This document shows, in pieces, positions 8,577-16,449 of a DNA stretch of 64,000 nt (within the stretch, counting starts at the first letter, position 1; each line of letters starts with the position of its first letter). The position numbers and the translations under genes are program-made. This DNA comes from Flavobacterium piscis (lineage in GTDB: Bacteria > Bacteroidota > Bacteroidia > Flavobacteriales > Flavobacteriaceae): positions 372,001-436,000 of the forward strand of contig NZ_LVEN01000042.1 in assembly GCF_001686925.1 (NCBI RefSeq). Reading direction: 5' to 3'. A model generated the notes under the pieces. The model made no database searches, was not told where the DNA came from, and saw only the letters and a program-made list of their open reading frames with translations.

Positions 8577-11036
8577 TTGAACCATAATAAGCAATTATTC
8601 GTTTTTCTTTTTTTATGTATTACGTGTTTTTCATTTGCTCAAAATGCTCATGTAAAAGGTGTTATTTTAGATGATCATAACCGTCCTGTTCCTGATGTAA
8701 ATATTACTTCTTTAGGAACCACAAGGCAATCTGATGAAAATGGTTTTTTTGAAATCAATATCCCTTCAAACAAAAAAACTTCGCTGATTTTTACTCATAT
8801 TTCTTTAAAAATGATGAGTCTTACGGTGAATTTAAATCCCAATGAAGTTTTTGTTTTTAATCCCGTTATGAGCAGCTCAGAAGAGCAAATGGGAGAAGTT
8901 TTTGTTTCTACCAAAAATAAAAAGCGTGTTCAGGGAATTGCTACTGTTGATGCGGCGACAATCAAGAAAATTCCCGGACCAAATGCAGGGATCGAAAATA
9001 TTCTAAAAACATTGCCTGGAGTAAATTCAAACAATGAGCTCAGTACACAATATGCAGTTCGTGGGGGTAATTACGATGAAAATTTAGTTTATGTAAACGA
9101 AGTAGAAGTTTATCGTCCGTTTTTGATTCGTTCCGGACAACAGGAAGGTTTGAGTTTTACGAATACAGATCTGGTCCAGAATGTTGATTTTTCGGCAGGA
9201 GGATTTCAGGCTAAATTTGGCGATAAATTATCTTCAGTTTTAGATATTACTTATAGAAAGCCAACTGAGTTTGGCGCTTCGTTAGAGGCTAGTTTATTGG
9301 GCGGAAGTATTGCTGTTGATGCTGTTTCTAAAAATAAAAAGTGGTCAGCGGTGACTGGAGTTCGTTATCGAAACAACAGTTTGCTGGTAAATAGTCAGGA
9401 CACGCAAACTAATTATACGCCTACTTTTGCCGATATTCAGACAAATGTCAATTATGATATTTCGGATAAATGGCAGGTGAGTTTTTTAGGTAATATTTCT
9501 CAGAATAAATATTTGTATCAGCCATTAACACGCGAAACAAAATTTGGAACAATAGATCAGCCTATGTCTCTGGCGGTGTATTACGAAGGAAAAGAACGAG
9601 ATCAATACGATACGTATTTTGGCGCTTTGAAAACAACTTACAAGGTTTTGCCAAGTTTTACTTTAAAATTTATAGGTTCGCTGTTTCATACAAAAGAGGA
9701 GGAGCATTTTGATATTTTGGCGCAATATCGTTTAGGAAATGTAGGAGACGACGGATCAACTCAAGTCGATTTTACACGCGGAATTGGTTCGCAGCTCAAT
9801 CACGCCAGAAATGATTTGGATGCTTTAATTGCGAATGCAGAAATTAAAGGTTTTAAGGAATGGAAAAATGACAGCCAGTTAGAGTTTGGTCTAAAATATA
9901 CCAGAGAATCGATTCGTGACAGAATTGTAGAGTGGGAGATGATTGACTCGGCAGGTTTTTCTATTAATCCGCCTATTGTTATTTTACCTAAAAACAATCA
10001 GCCTTACGAACCTTATACAGGGCCACTTTTGCCGTATCAGGATGTTCGTGCGACTAATTTTAATACTATCAACAGATTTTCGGGATACGCCCAATACAAT
10101 AAGAAATCAGAACTGGGATCCAATCAGATTTGGTATAATGTAGGTGCTCGTTTTCAGAGTTGGGATGTTTCCGGAGCCTCGGTTGAAGGAAAAAATCAAG
10201 TTGTTTTTAGTCCGCGTGCTCAGTTTGCAATTAAGCCGGATTGGGATATGGATATGGTTTTCAGACTTTCGGGAGGATTGTATCATCAGCCGCCTTTCTA
10301 TAGAGAACTTCGTGATCTGGATGGCGTTGTGAATCCAAATGTAAAAGCGCAGGAATCCGTGCATATTGTTTTGAGTAATGACTATAATTTCAAGATGTGG
10401 AACCGTCCGTTTAAATGGGTAACGGAATTGTATTATAAATCACTTTCTGATGTCAATGTATATTCGATCGATAATGTGAGAATTCGTTATATCGCCAATA
10501 ATAATGCAACTGCTTACGCACAAGGTCTTGATTTCAGGCTGAACGGGGAATTTGTTCCGGGAACTGAATCATGGATTAGTTTTGGTTATTTAAGAACCGA
10601 AGAAAATTATGCAGATAAAGGATATATCGCCAGACCAACAGATCAACGATTGAAATTCGCAATGCTGTTTCAGGATTATATGCCGAATATCCCGAGTGTG
10701 AAATTATATCTTAATCTGGTTTATAATACTGGTTTGCCAGGTGGAGCGCCGGCATATTCAGATCCGTATTTGTATCAAAACCGATTGAACGATTACCGCA
10801 GAGTAGATGTTGGTTTTGCTAAAGTTTTTGTAGACAATAGTATAAAAGTGGCTAAGGCAAAGTGGTTGAAAAACTTCAAAGAATTATCTGTTGGGTTAGA
10901 AATTTTCAATCTTTTTAATAATCAAAACGCAATCACCAATACCTGGGTTCGTGATGTGTACTCTAAAAACCAATATGCGATTCCGAATTATATGACTTCA
11001 AGGGTTTTCAATGTAAAGCTGAATGCGAGGTTATGA
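8577..11036 (+). CDS. TonB-dependent receptor with N-terminal carboxypeptidase-regulatory-like domain
   Basis: An 819-residue outer-membrane receptor that imports a ligand with TonB energy. The only plausible start is TTG 8577, which leads directly into a signal peptide (LFVFLFLCITCFSFAQ); no in-frame ATG lies between the upstream stop and there. Residues about 22-105 form a CarboxypepD_reg-like beta sandwich, about 115-225 the plug (IENILKTLPGVNS, YAVRGGNYDENLVYVNEVEV), and the rest a 22-strand barrel ending in FNVKLNARL. There is no SusD partner, so a polysaccharide-utilisation role is not supported. It overlaps the next gene by four bases. Confidence 0.9.
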   Translation: MNHNKQLFVFLFLCITCFSFAQNAHVKGVILDDHNRPVPDVNITSLGTTRQSDENGFFEINIPSNKKTSLIFTHISLKMMSLTVNLNPNEVFVFNPVMSSSEEQMGEVFVSTKNKKRVQGIATVDAATIKKIPGPNAGIENILKTLPGVNSNNELSTQYAVRGGNYDENLVYVNEVEVYRPFLIRSGQQEGLSFTNTDLVQNVDFSAGGFQAKFGDKLSSVLDITYRKPTEFGASLEASLLGGSIAVDAVSKNKKWSAVTGVRYRNNSLLVNSQDTQTNYTPTFADIQTNVNYDISDKWQVSFLGNISQNKYLYQPLTRETKFGTIDQPMSLAVYYEGKERDQYDTYFGALKTTYKVLPSFTLKFIGSLFHTKEEEHFDILAQYRLGNVGDDGSTQVDFTRGIGSQLNHARNDLDALIANAEIKGFKEWKNDSQLEFGLKYTRESIRDRIVEWEMIDSAGFSINPPIVILPKNNQPYEPYTGPLLPYQDVRATNFNTINRFSGYAQYNKKSELGSNQIWYNVGARFQSWDVSGASVEGKNQVVFSPRAQFAIKPDWDMDMVFRLSGGLYHQPPFYRELRDLDGVVNPNVKAQESVHIVLSNDYNFKMWNRPFKWVTELYYKSLSDVNVYSIDNVRIRYIANNNATAYAQGLDFRLNGEFVPGTESWISFGYLRTEENYADKGYIARPTDQRLKFAMLFQDYMPNIPSVKLYLNLVYNTGLPGGAPAYSDPYLYQNRLNDYRRVDVGFAKVFVDNSIKVAKAKWLKNFKELSVGLEIFNLFNNQNAITNTWVRDVYSKNQYAIPNYMTSRVFNVKLNARL

Positions 11037-11668
11037 CAAATAAGCGCGAAAAAAGAAAACGAATTTTTTACGTGCCGGGAATAATATCTTTGGTTTTTAT
11101 TCCGTTGTTGTGTTTGTACTATTTTTATAAAGTTGATGCTTTTAAAGTTTATAATTATCTTGAGTTTTTTGTTCCCAATAAAGATGAACTTGTAAAATTT
11201 AAAGTTGAAGATTTAAGAAAGTATAAAATTTTTAAGTTTGAAGACAATAAATTAAAAGAGGAACAGAAGTTAAAAGAATTGAGTTTTTTTGTTCATAATT
11301 TGATTAAAAAATATGATACTATAAATGGGGCTAAAATTCATTTTGGACGAAAAACAGATTACGATACTTTTGTGAATGTAATTAGTATTATGTCTGAGGA
11401 AAATGTACCAACATGGGTTTTGTCTGAAGATAATATTTATGTATTGGCAAATGCTAAACCAAGGCCTAATCGAGATCGTGGCTTTGTTTGCGGTAACGGA
11501 ATATATTCAGAGATAAATACACTTAGAATGGCGGAAGAAAACCGAAAAAAAGAACTTCAGGTTTTTCAGGTTTCTTTTCTAAAACAGCAATGGATTATAT
11601 TTCTTGGTTATCTGGGAATTGTAGTTCTCAACATCTTTGCCTTAGTAAAATTCAATAAAACGAAATAA
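11033..11668 (+). CDS. Hypothetical membrane protein with two terminal transmembrane helices
   Basis: Its ATG overlaps the receptor stop codon (ATGA), so translation is coupled. The 211 residues have a membrane helix at about 12-30 (FYVPGIISLVFIPLLCLYYF), a mainly polar region of about 150 residues, and a second helix at about 188-206 (WIIFLGYLGIVVLNIFALV). The central part would face the periplasm. I do not recognise the family. Tight coupling to a TonB-dependent receptor suggests a receptor-specific accessory role, which is inference. Confidence 0.75.
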   Translation: MTNKREKRKRIFYVPGIISLVFIPLLCLYYFYKVDAFKVYNYLEFFVPNKDELVKFKVEDLRKYKIFKFEDNKLKEEQKLKELSFFVHNLIKKYDTINGAKIHFGRKTDYDTFVNVISIMSEENVPTWVLSEDNIYVLANAKPRPNRDRGFVCGNGIYSEINTLRMAEENRKKELQVFQVSFLKQQWIIFLGYLGIVVLNIFALVKFNKTK

Positions 11669-11714
11669 TACAATCAAAAATACTATATTTGATATCCTAA
11701 TATAATTAGCATAC

Positions 11715-12437
11715 ATGAAAAAATCCTTAACATATATAGCCTTGGCAATCGTCGGAACATTAGTGAGTTGTAAAGACGACGTTCAGAAACCGAAAGTGAT
11801 TTATGATGCTGCCAACAAATCAAATGTTGTATCCAAAACAGATTCAACGCAGATTGAAATAGCCGATTTGCCTATTCAGATGGAAGGAACTAGTTATTTA
11901 ATTCATCCTGTTGGCGATTTACGCGTTTTCGAAAAACGAACCAAATCACGTTACGGATCTTCGAGTGTAAACGATGTAAGCTTTACAATTTCAAATTTAG
12001 GCGAATATGAAATTACAGGATATTTGCAAAACCTGAAGTTTCAAAAAGTCGATTCAGATTCTATTCGCCCTTTGACAGATAAGCCAGCTTTGATCTTAAC
12101 TGCTACTTATTTGAAAGCGGTTGCAGACAGAACTCAAAACCAAATTATGGTGTATACATTGGCTGATGCTGATACGAATAAAGATGGGAAAATTGATTCA
12201 GGAGATATTAAAACATTGTATCTAAGTAGTATTAGCGGAGAAAATTTCACAAAGATTTCGGAAGATTTTCAAGAGTTAATCGATTGGAGTTTAGTAGAAT
12301 CTAAAAGCCGTCTATATTTTAGAACAATAGAAGATACCAACCAAAACGGACAATTTGATAAAAATGACGTTTTGCATTACAACTATATTGATCTGGCTTC
12401 TAAAAAATGGGAAGTGAAGAGTTATAAGCCGATTTAA
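11715..12437 (+). CDS. Lipoprotein with two EF-hand-like calcium loops
   Basis: A 240-residue lipoprotein; the signal peptide ends in a lipobox (GTLVSC, with the cysteine at 19). It contains two 12-residue loops of EF-hand pattern: DTNKDGKIDSGD and DTNQNGQFDKND, each with acidic or Asn residues at positions 1, 3, 5, 9 and 12 and Gly at 6. These suggest calcium binding as in dockerin-type repeats, although the flanking helices are not obvious. It follows the receptor/membrane-protein pair after 46 bases and may belong to the same transcript. Family and substrate are unknown. Confidence 0.75.
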   Translation: MKKSLTYIALAIVGTLVSCKDDVQKPKVIYDAANKSNVVSKTDSTQIEIADLPIQMEGTSYLIHPVGDLRVFEKRTKSRYGSSSVNDVSFTISNLGEYEITGYLQNLKFQKVDSDSIRPLTDKPALILTATYLKAVADRTQNQIMVYTLADADTNKDGKIDSGDIKTLYLSSISGENFTKISEDFQELIDWSLVESKSRLYFRTIEDTNQNGQFDKNDVLHYNYIDLASKKWEVKSYKPI

Positions 12438-12550
12438 ATTTTAGATTTCTGATTTCTGATTTTAGATTGAAATTAAAGTTTAGATCTGATTCAAAATAAA
12501 ACCGTTTGGAAATTAATTTCTAAATGGTTTTCTTGTTTTTAATTATGATC

Positions 12551-12574
12551 AAAAAAAAAAGAGCCATTAGGCTC
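12551..12574 (-). terminator. Probable terminator of the DUF2971 gene
   Basis: On the minus strand GAGCC-taat-GGCTC is followed by ten T. The stem is short but the T run is ideal. It lies about 170 bases after the gene stop. Confidence 0.6.
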
Positions 12575-12667
12575 GATAACTTTTGTAGAGCTGGACTTTA
12601 GTCCAGTTTAGGTTAATATTTTAAGAAATTATTTAAAATCCACAGCCAATAAGATATAAATCCTTTT

Positions 12668-12733
12668 AATCTGTGTAATCAGTGGCTAAAAAAAAACTTA
12701 GAACCTTAGGGTCTCAGAATCTTAGCAACTTAA
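12668..12733 (+). repeat. Dispersed intergenic repeat (family A half plus CTTAG tail)
   Basis: Bases 12668-12690 match 13538-13560 with one mismatch. The following tail (AACTTAGAACCTTAGGG, then CTCAGAATCTTAGCAACTT) matches 47431-47471 with few differences. Each copy is intergenic. Confidence 0.7.
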
Positions 12734-12741
12734 AAAAAAAT

Positions 12742-13443
12742 CTAAATCAAAATATCACTCTCAAGATCAGATTTTTCGATCTCGAAACCAAATCCTAAGC
12801 GTTCTACGAGCTCAATAACCAGCTTTTTATACCAGTTTTCAGATTTTGGATGAATATAGATCTTTTCAATCAATTGTTTCAGATCGACGTTTATTTTTAA
12901 ACCGTCATTTAGTCTCAAATTACTTTTTGAAGTATCGGTAATAATGCGGACTTCACGCTCGTACTGAAAACTTTTTCTCTTAAACAAAAACGGGAAGAAC
13001 AAATCATCAAACGGAATATACTCTTTTTTGTAATCGATATAATTGACTTCGCCAATATATTGGTCAAAATTATTCTCGGGATTCAATGCTTTCTGCAATC
13101 TTCCAATAGTAGACTGAATCGCTAATCCTTCGCTGTTTTGAGTGAAAATCTGCCACATGGCAAATGATTCGTATTCATTGATGTGCCAGCTGCTTATAGC
13201 GACTTGTTCGCGATGCGTTTTGTAATAATTTAAAAAGTCAGGATTGTCTATTGCCAGTTTTTTAATCTCTTCAAAGGTAGGTTCGCTAAAAGTACCTTCA
13301 TACTGATCTTCGAATTTATCAGATCGGGACATGAATAATTTCTTCGACAATAATAAATCAAGAAATTTAGATAAGTCCAAGTATTTCCAAACAATAGTAT
13401 CCGGATCATCAGGAAGCGTTATGTTTGGATTGTTGAGATACAT
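12742..13443 (-). CDS. DUF2971 domain-containing protein
   Basis: A 233-residue cytoplasmic protein with the conserved DUF2971 features: an N-terminal WKYLDLSKFLDLL segment, the SRSDKFEDQYEG motif, the SSWHINEYESFAMWQIF motif, a Y.GEV.Y.DY segment and the basic FKRKSFQYEREVRII block. The biochemical function of the family is not established. It is found scattered in bacterial genomes, sometimes beside defence genes; here its neighbours are ordinary. Repeat elements lie on both sides, so the locus may be variable between strains. Confidence 0.8.
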   Translation of the reverse strand: MYLNNPNITLPDDPDTIVWKYLDLSKFLDLLLSKKLFMSRSDKFEDQYEGTFSEPTFEEIKKLAIDNPDFLNYYKTHREQVAISSWHINEYESFAMWQIFTQNSEGLAIQSTIGRLQKALNPENNFDQYIGEVNYIDYKKEYIPFDDLFFPFLFKRKSFQYEREVRIITDTSKSNLRLNDGLKINVDLKQLIEKIYIHPKSENWYKKLVIELVERLGFGFEIEKSDLESDILI

Positions 13444-13475
13444 TTTTTTGAGTTTTAAGATTTATTCTAAAAAAA

Positions 13476-13557
13476 AGCCACAGATTATACAGATAAATAT
13501 ATGATTTTAATTCTTTAGTAGAAAAATAATCCGCGTTAATCTGTGTAATCTGTGGCT
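13476..13557. repeat. MITE-like inverted-repeat element, family A
   Basis: Left arm AGCCACAGATTATACAGAT (13476-13494) and right arm ATCTGTGTAATCTGTGGCT (13539-13557) are inverted repeats matching at 18 of 19 positions, separated by 44 AT-rich bases. There is no coding capacity. Related half copies occur at 12668 and 47410. Confidence 0.8.
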
Positions 13558-13575
13558 AAAAGTTGATTCTTTTAT

Positions 13576-15405
13576 TTACGATTCAAAAGACTGCATCGTT
13601 ACCAGCTTATTGTAAGTTCCGTTGTGAGCAATCAATTCGTCGTGTGTTCCCTGCTCAACGATTTTTCCTTTTTGCATTACCACAATCAGGTCTGCTTTTT
13701 GAATGGTCGAAAGTCGGTGCGCAATTACAATCGAAGTTCTGTTTTGCATCATATTCTCTAAAGCCACCTGAACAAATTTTTCGCTCTCGGTATCCAAAGC
13801 AGATGTTGCTTCATCCAAAATCATAATCGGAGGATTTTTCAATACCGCACGGGCAATTGATAAACGTTGTTTTTGTCCTCCTGAAAGTTTGTTTCCGCTA
13901 TCTCCAATGTTAGTGTAGATTCCTAAAGGTAACTCGCTTACAAATTCATAAGCATTCGCGATTTTTAGAGCCTCGATAATTTCATCATCTGTAGCGTCTA
14001 ATTTTCCTAATGAAATATTTGCTTTTATAGTATCATTAAACAAAATACTGTCCTGAGTAACCAATCCCATTAAGCCACGCAGCGATTGCAGGTTCATGTC
14101 TTTTATGTTGATTCCGTCAATAGCAATAGTACCGTCATTTACATCATAAAAACGAGTCATAAGGTTGGCAATAGTACTTTTTCCGCTTCCTGATTGTCCA
14201 ACTAGTGCTACAGTTTGTCCTTTTTTAATACTAAGAGAAAAGTCTTTTAAAACTGTTTCGTCCTGATATTTAAAATTGATATTTTTAACTTCGATACTAT
14301 CGTCAAAAGATGTTTTTACAATGGCATCAGGTTTAGAAGTAATTGGGTTTTCCTGATCTAAAATTTCCAGAACACGTTCTGCTGCCGCATTTCCTCTTTT
14401 TACTCCGTAAGAAGCTTTAGAGATTGCTTTTGCAGGTGTCAGGATATTGTAGGCTAATCCCATATAGGCGATAAAAGCAGCGCTATCTAGGCTTTTGTCG
14501 ATTAAAACCATTTGTCCTCCGTACCATAATAAGATCGCAATTACAGTGATTCCCATAAATTCACTTGCAGGAGAGGCTAAGTTCTGGCGATTACCAATAC
14601 TATTTGATAAATTAAAAAAACGTTCAGTAGAATTTTGAAAAACATTATTAAAGTAATTTTCAGAATTATATCCTTTTACAACCTTCAAACCTCCAATAGT
14701 TTCTTCTATAGTCGATAAAAAAGTCCCTTGTTCCTGTTGTGCTTTAGTAGATTGTTTTTTAAGCTGTTTTCCAATTAATGAAATGATATAACCGGAAACA
14801 GGAATGAAAATAAAAACAAACAGCGTTAGTTTAGGGCTAATAATCACCATCATGATTATTGTAAAGATAATAGTCAAGGGTTCTTTTACAATAAGTTCCA
14901 GAATGGCTAAAAATGAGTTTTGTACCTCATTTACATCGGCTGAAATTCTCGAAATCACATCTCCTTTTCTTTTCTCAGAATAAAAAGCCAAAGGCAGTTC
15001 CAGCGTTTTCTTGTACATTGCATTTCGCATATCCCTTAGGATTCCATTTCGTAAAAAAGTAATGAAAAACATCGCCAAATAATCGGCAATATTTTTTAAT
15101 AAAAATATTGAAATGATGATGCCTACCATTATAGATAAAACATAACCAGGCTCATGTGTGCCTTTTGTTGTGGTAATATAATAGCTTAAATAGTCCTGGC
15201 CGTAGTCCTGAATTTTTAGAATTCCCTGATATACCGGTTTTACCGTAATTTGCTTGTTTTTATCAAATAATACCTGAAGCATCGGTATTAAAGCAACAAA
15301 CGAAAGTGTGCTAAAAAGCGCATACAAAACATTGAAAAAAATGTTTAAGAATGCATATTTTTTATACGGATATAGAAAAGGAATTATTTTTTTTATGTTA
15401 CTCAT
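13576..15405 (-). CDS. ABC transporter, fused permease/ATPase (MsbA-like)
   Basis: A half-transporter of 609 residues that would homodimerise in the inner membrane. The N-terminal part (about 1-330) is a six-helix exporter domain. The C-terminal ATPase shows Walker A GQSGSGKST, Q-loop VTQDSILF, signature LSGGQKQR, Walker B IMILDEATSALD and switch AHRLSTI. Lipid A or other lipid flipping is the usual role of such proteins in this phylum, but multidrug export cannot be excluded. Its start directly follows the DUF1016 gene stop without a spacer base, so it is almost surely translated from the same transcript as the upstream genes. Confidence 0.88.
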   Translation of the reverse strand: MSNIKKIIPFLYPYKKYAFLNIFFNVLYALFSTLSFVALIPMLQVLFDKNKQITVKPVYQGILKIQDYGQDYLSYYITTTKGTHEPGYVLSIMVGIIISIFLLKNIADYLAMFFITFLRNGILRDMRNAMYKKTLELPLAFYSEKRKGDVISRISADVNEVQNSFLAILELIVKEPLTIIFTIIMMVIISPKLTLFVFIFIPVSGYIISLIGKQLKKQSTKAQQEQGTFLSTIEETIGGLKVVKGYNSENYFNNVFQNSTERFFNLSNSIGNRQNLASPASEFMGITVIAILLWYGGQMVLIDKSLDSAAFIAYMGLAYNILTPAKAISKASYGVKRGNAAAERVLEILDQENPITSKPDAIVKTSFDDSIEVKNINFKYQDETVLKDFSLSIKKGQTVALVGQSGSGKSTIANLMTRFYDVNDGTIAIDGINIKDMNLQSLRGLMGLVTQDSILFNDTIKANISLGKLDATDDEIIEALKIANAYEFVSELPLGIYTNIGDSGNKLSGGQKQRLSIARAVLKNPPIMILDEATSALDTESEKFVQVALENMMQNRTSIVIAHRLSTIQKADLIVVMQKGKIVEQGTHDELIAHNGTYNKLVTMQSFES

Positions 15406-16443
15406 TTATTTGTAGATATTATTTTCTGCTATAGCAATGGCTTTTTCCAGTTTTTCTAGCAATAATTTTTTTTCTGGTAATTGTGTTAAATAAGCTGAAA
15501 CTTTGATTTGTTCGTCATTGTCAAGCATTAAATAATTTATTTGTTCAGGAGATTTTTCACTGCACAAAATTAATCCAATTGGTTTGTTTTCACCTTCTTT
15601 TTGTTCGTTTTTCTCTAACCAACGTAAATAGAGCTCCATTTGGCCTTTGTATCCGGCTTTAAATTTTCCTAGTTTTAAGTCAATAGCAACTAATCTTCTG
15701 AGGCCGCGATGATAAAAAAGTAAATCGATATAGAAATCTTCATCATCAATAGTTATTCTTTTTTGGCGTGCAAGAAAAGCAAATTCGCTTCCCATTTCGG
15801 CAATGAAATTTTGCAATTGTGCCAAAATAGAACTTTCCAGATCCTTCTCAGAATAACTGTCATGAAGTCCCAGAAAATCAAGAAAGTAAGGGTCTCTAAA
15901 GGTGAGGTCCGGACTAATTTGTTTTTCTGATTTTAAAAGAGCAAGATCACTAAGAATAGTTTCTTCGGGCTTTTTGCTAATGGCAGTTCTTTCAAAAAGC
16001 ATACTGTCAATGCGTTCCTGTAAAGTTCTCACGCTCCAACGTTCGTGAACGCTCATTTGAATGTAAAACTCTCTTTTAATATTATTTTCAATATAAATTA
16101 AGGTTCTAATATGAGACCAACTCAATTGTGCACACAGTGTGTGCACAATTGTAAAGTCTTGAATTATAGAGTTTAACTTGATGAAGCTGTGCAGGTTTCT
16201 TTTGTTAAATCCACTTCCGTATCGTGTAGAAAGTTCCTCGCTTAAATTCTTAATGAGTTTCTTCCCATAATCGGCACGATCATTTTTTAGAATTTCTTCA
16301 TTAATGGTCTTTCCAATTTTCCAATACAACAGCGTTAATTCCTGATTCACCGTTTTGGCAACAAAATGACGGGTCTGGTCTATTAATCCTATAATCGAAT
16401 TTAATAGTTCAGGCTGCTCATTTGTTTCCGGTTTATAACTCAT
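15406..16443 (-). CDS. DUF1016 / PDDEXK nuclease domain protein (YhcG-like)
   Basis: A 345-residue protein with the DUF1016 N-terminal domain (LYWKIGKTI, then YGSGFNKRNLHSF and QLSWSHI) and a C-terminal PDDEXK nuclease fold: FYIDLLFYHRGLRRLVAIDLKLGKF contains the D...(I)DLK catalytic signature, followed by the Q of GQMELYLRWL. The family is restriction-endonuclease-like and often accompanies restriction or mobile loci; its target is unknown. Here it is wedged between pgm (six bases before it) and the exporter (zero bases after it), with no modification gene. A 29-nt palindrome lies inside the gene at 16123-16151. Confidence 0.88.
   Translation of the reverse strand: MSYKPETNEQPELLNSIIGLIDQTRHFVAKTVNQELTLLYWKIGKTINEEILKNDRADYGKKLIKNLSEELSTRYGSGFNKRNLHSFIKLNSIIQDFTIVHTLCAQLSWSHIRTLIYIENNIKREFYIQMSVHERWSVRTLQERIDSMLFERTAISKKPEETILSDLALLKSEKQISPDLTFRDPYFLDFLGLHDSYSEKDLESSILAQLQNFIAEMGSEFAFLARQKRITIDDEDFYIDLLFYHRGLRRLVAIDLKLGKFKAGYKGQMELYLRWLEKNEQKEGENKPIGLILCSEKSPEQINYLMLDNDEQIKVSAYLTQLPEKKLLLEKLEKAIAIAENNIYK
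16123..16151. repeat. 29-nt perfect palindrome inside the DUF1016 gene
   Basis: CAATTGTGCACACA, a single central G, then TGTGTGCACAATTG: 14-bp arms in perfect symmetry. It encodes the conserved IVHTLCAQLS stretch of the DUF1016 N-domain on the minus strand. Confidence 0.9.
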
Positions 16444-16449
16444 TATTTT

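Larger units (their letters stand above)
12438..12741. other. Intergenic region between convergent genes, rich in repeats
   Basis: No gene is seen. It holds a run of TTTAGATTTCTGA-like simple repeats, a minus-strand terminator at 12551-12574, a CTGGACT/AGTCCAG hairpin at 12591-12606, and from about 12638 a degenerate copy of the CTGTGTAATC repeat family followed by a CTTAG-rich tail also found at 47424. Confidence 0.7.

Noticed and set aside
8577..12437. Polysaccharide-utilisation locus around the TonB-dependent receptor
   Set aside because: No SusD-like lipoprotein, glycoside hydrolase or sugar sensor is adjacent.
12742..16443. Defence island made of DUF2971 and DUF1016 genes
   Set aside because: The two genes are separated by a housekeeping exporter and a repeat, and no methylase, helicase, toxin or phage gene is present; only a solitary accessory nuclease is supported.
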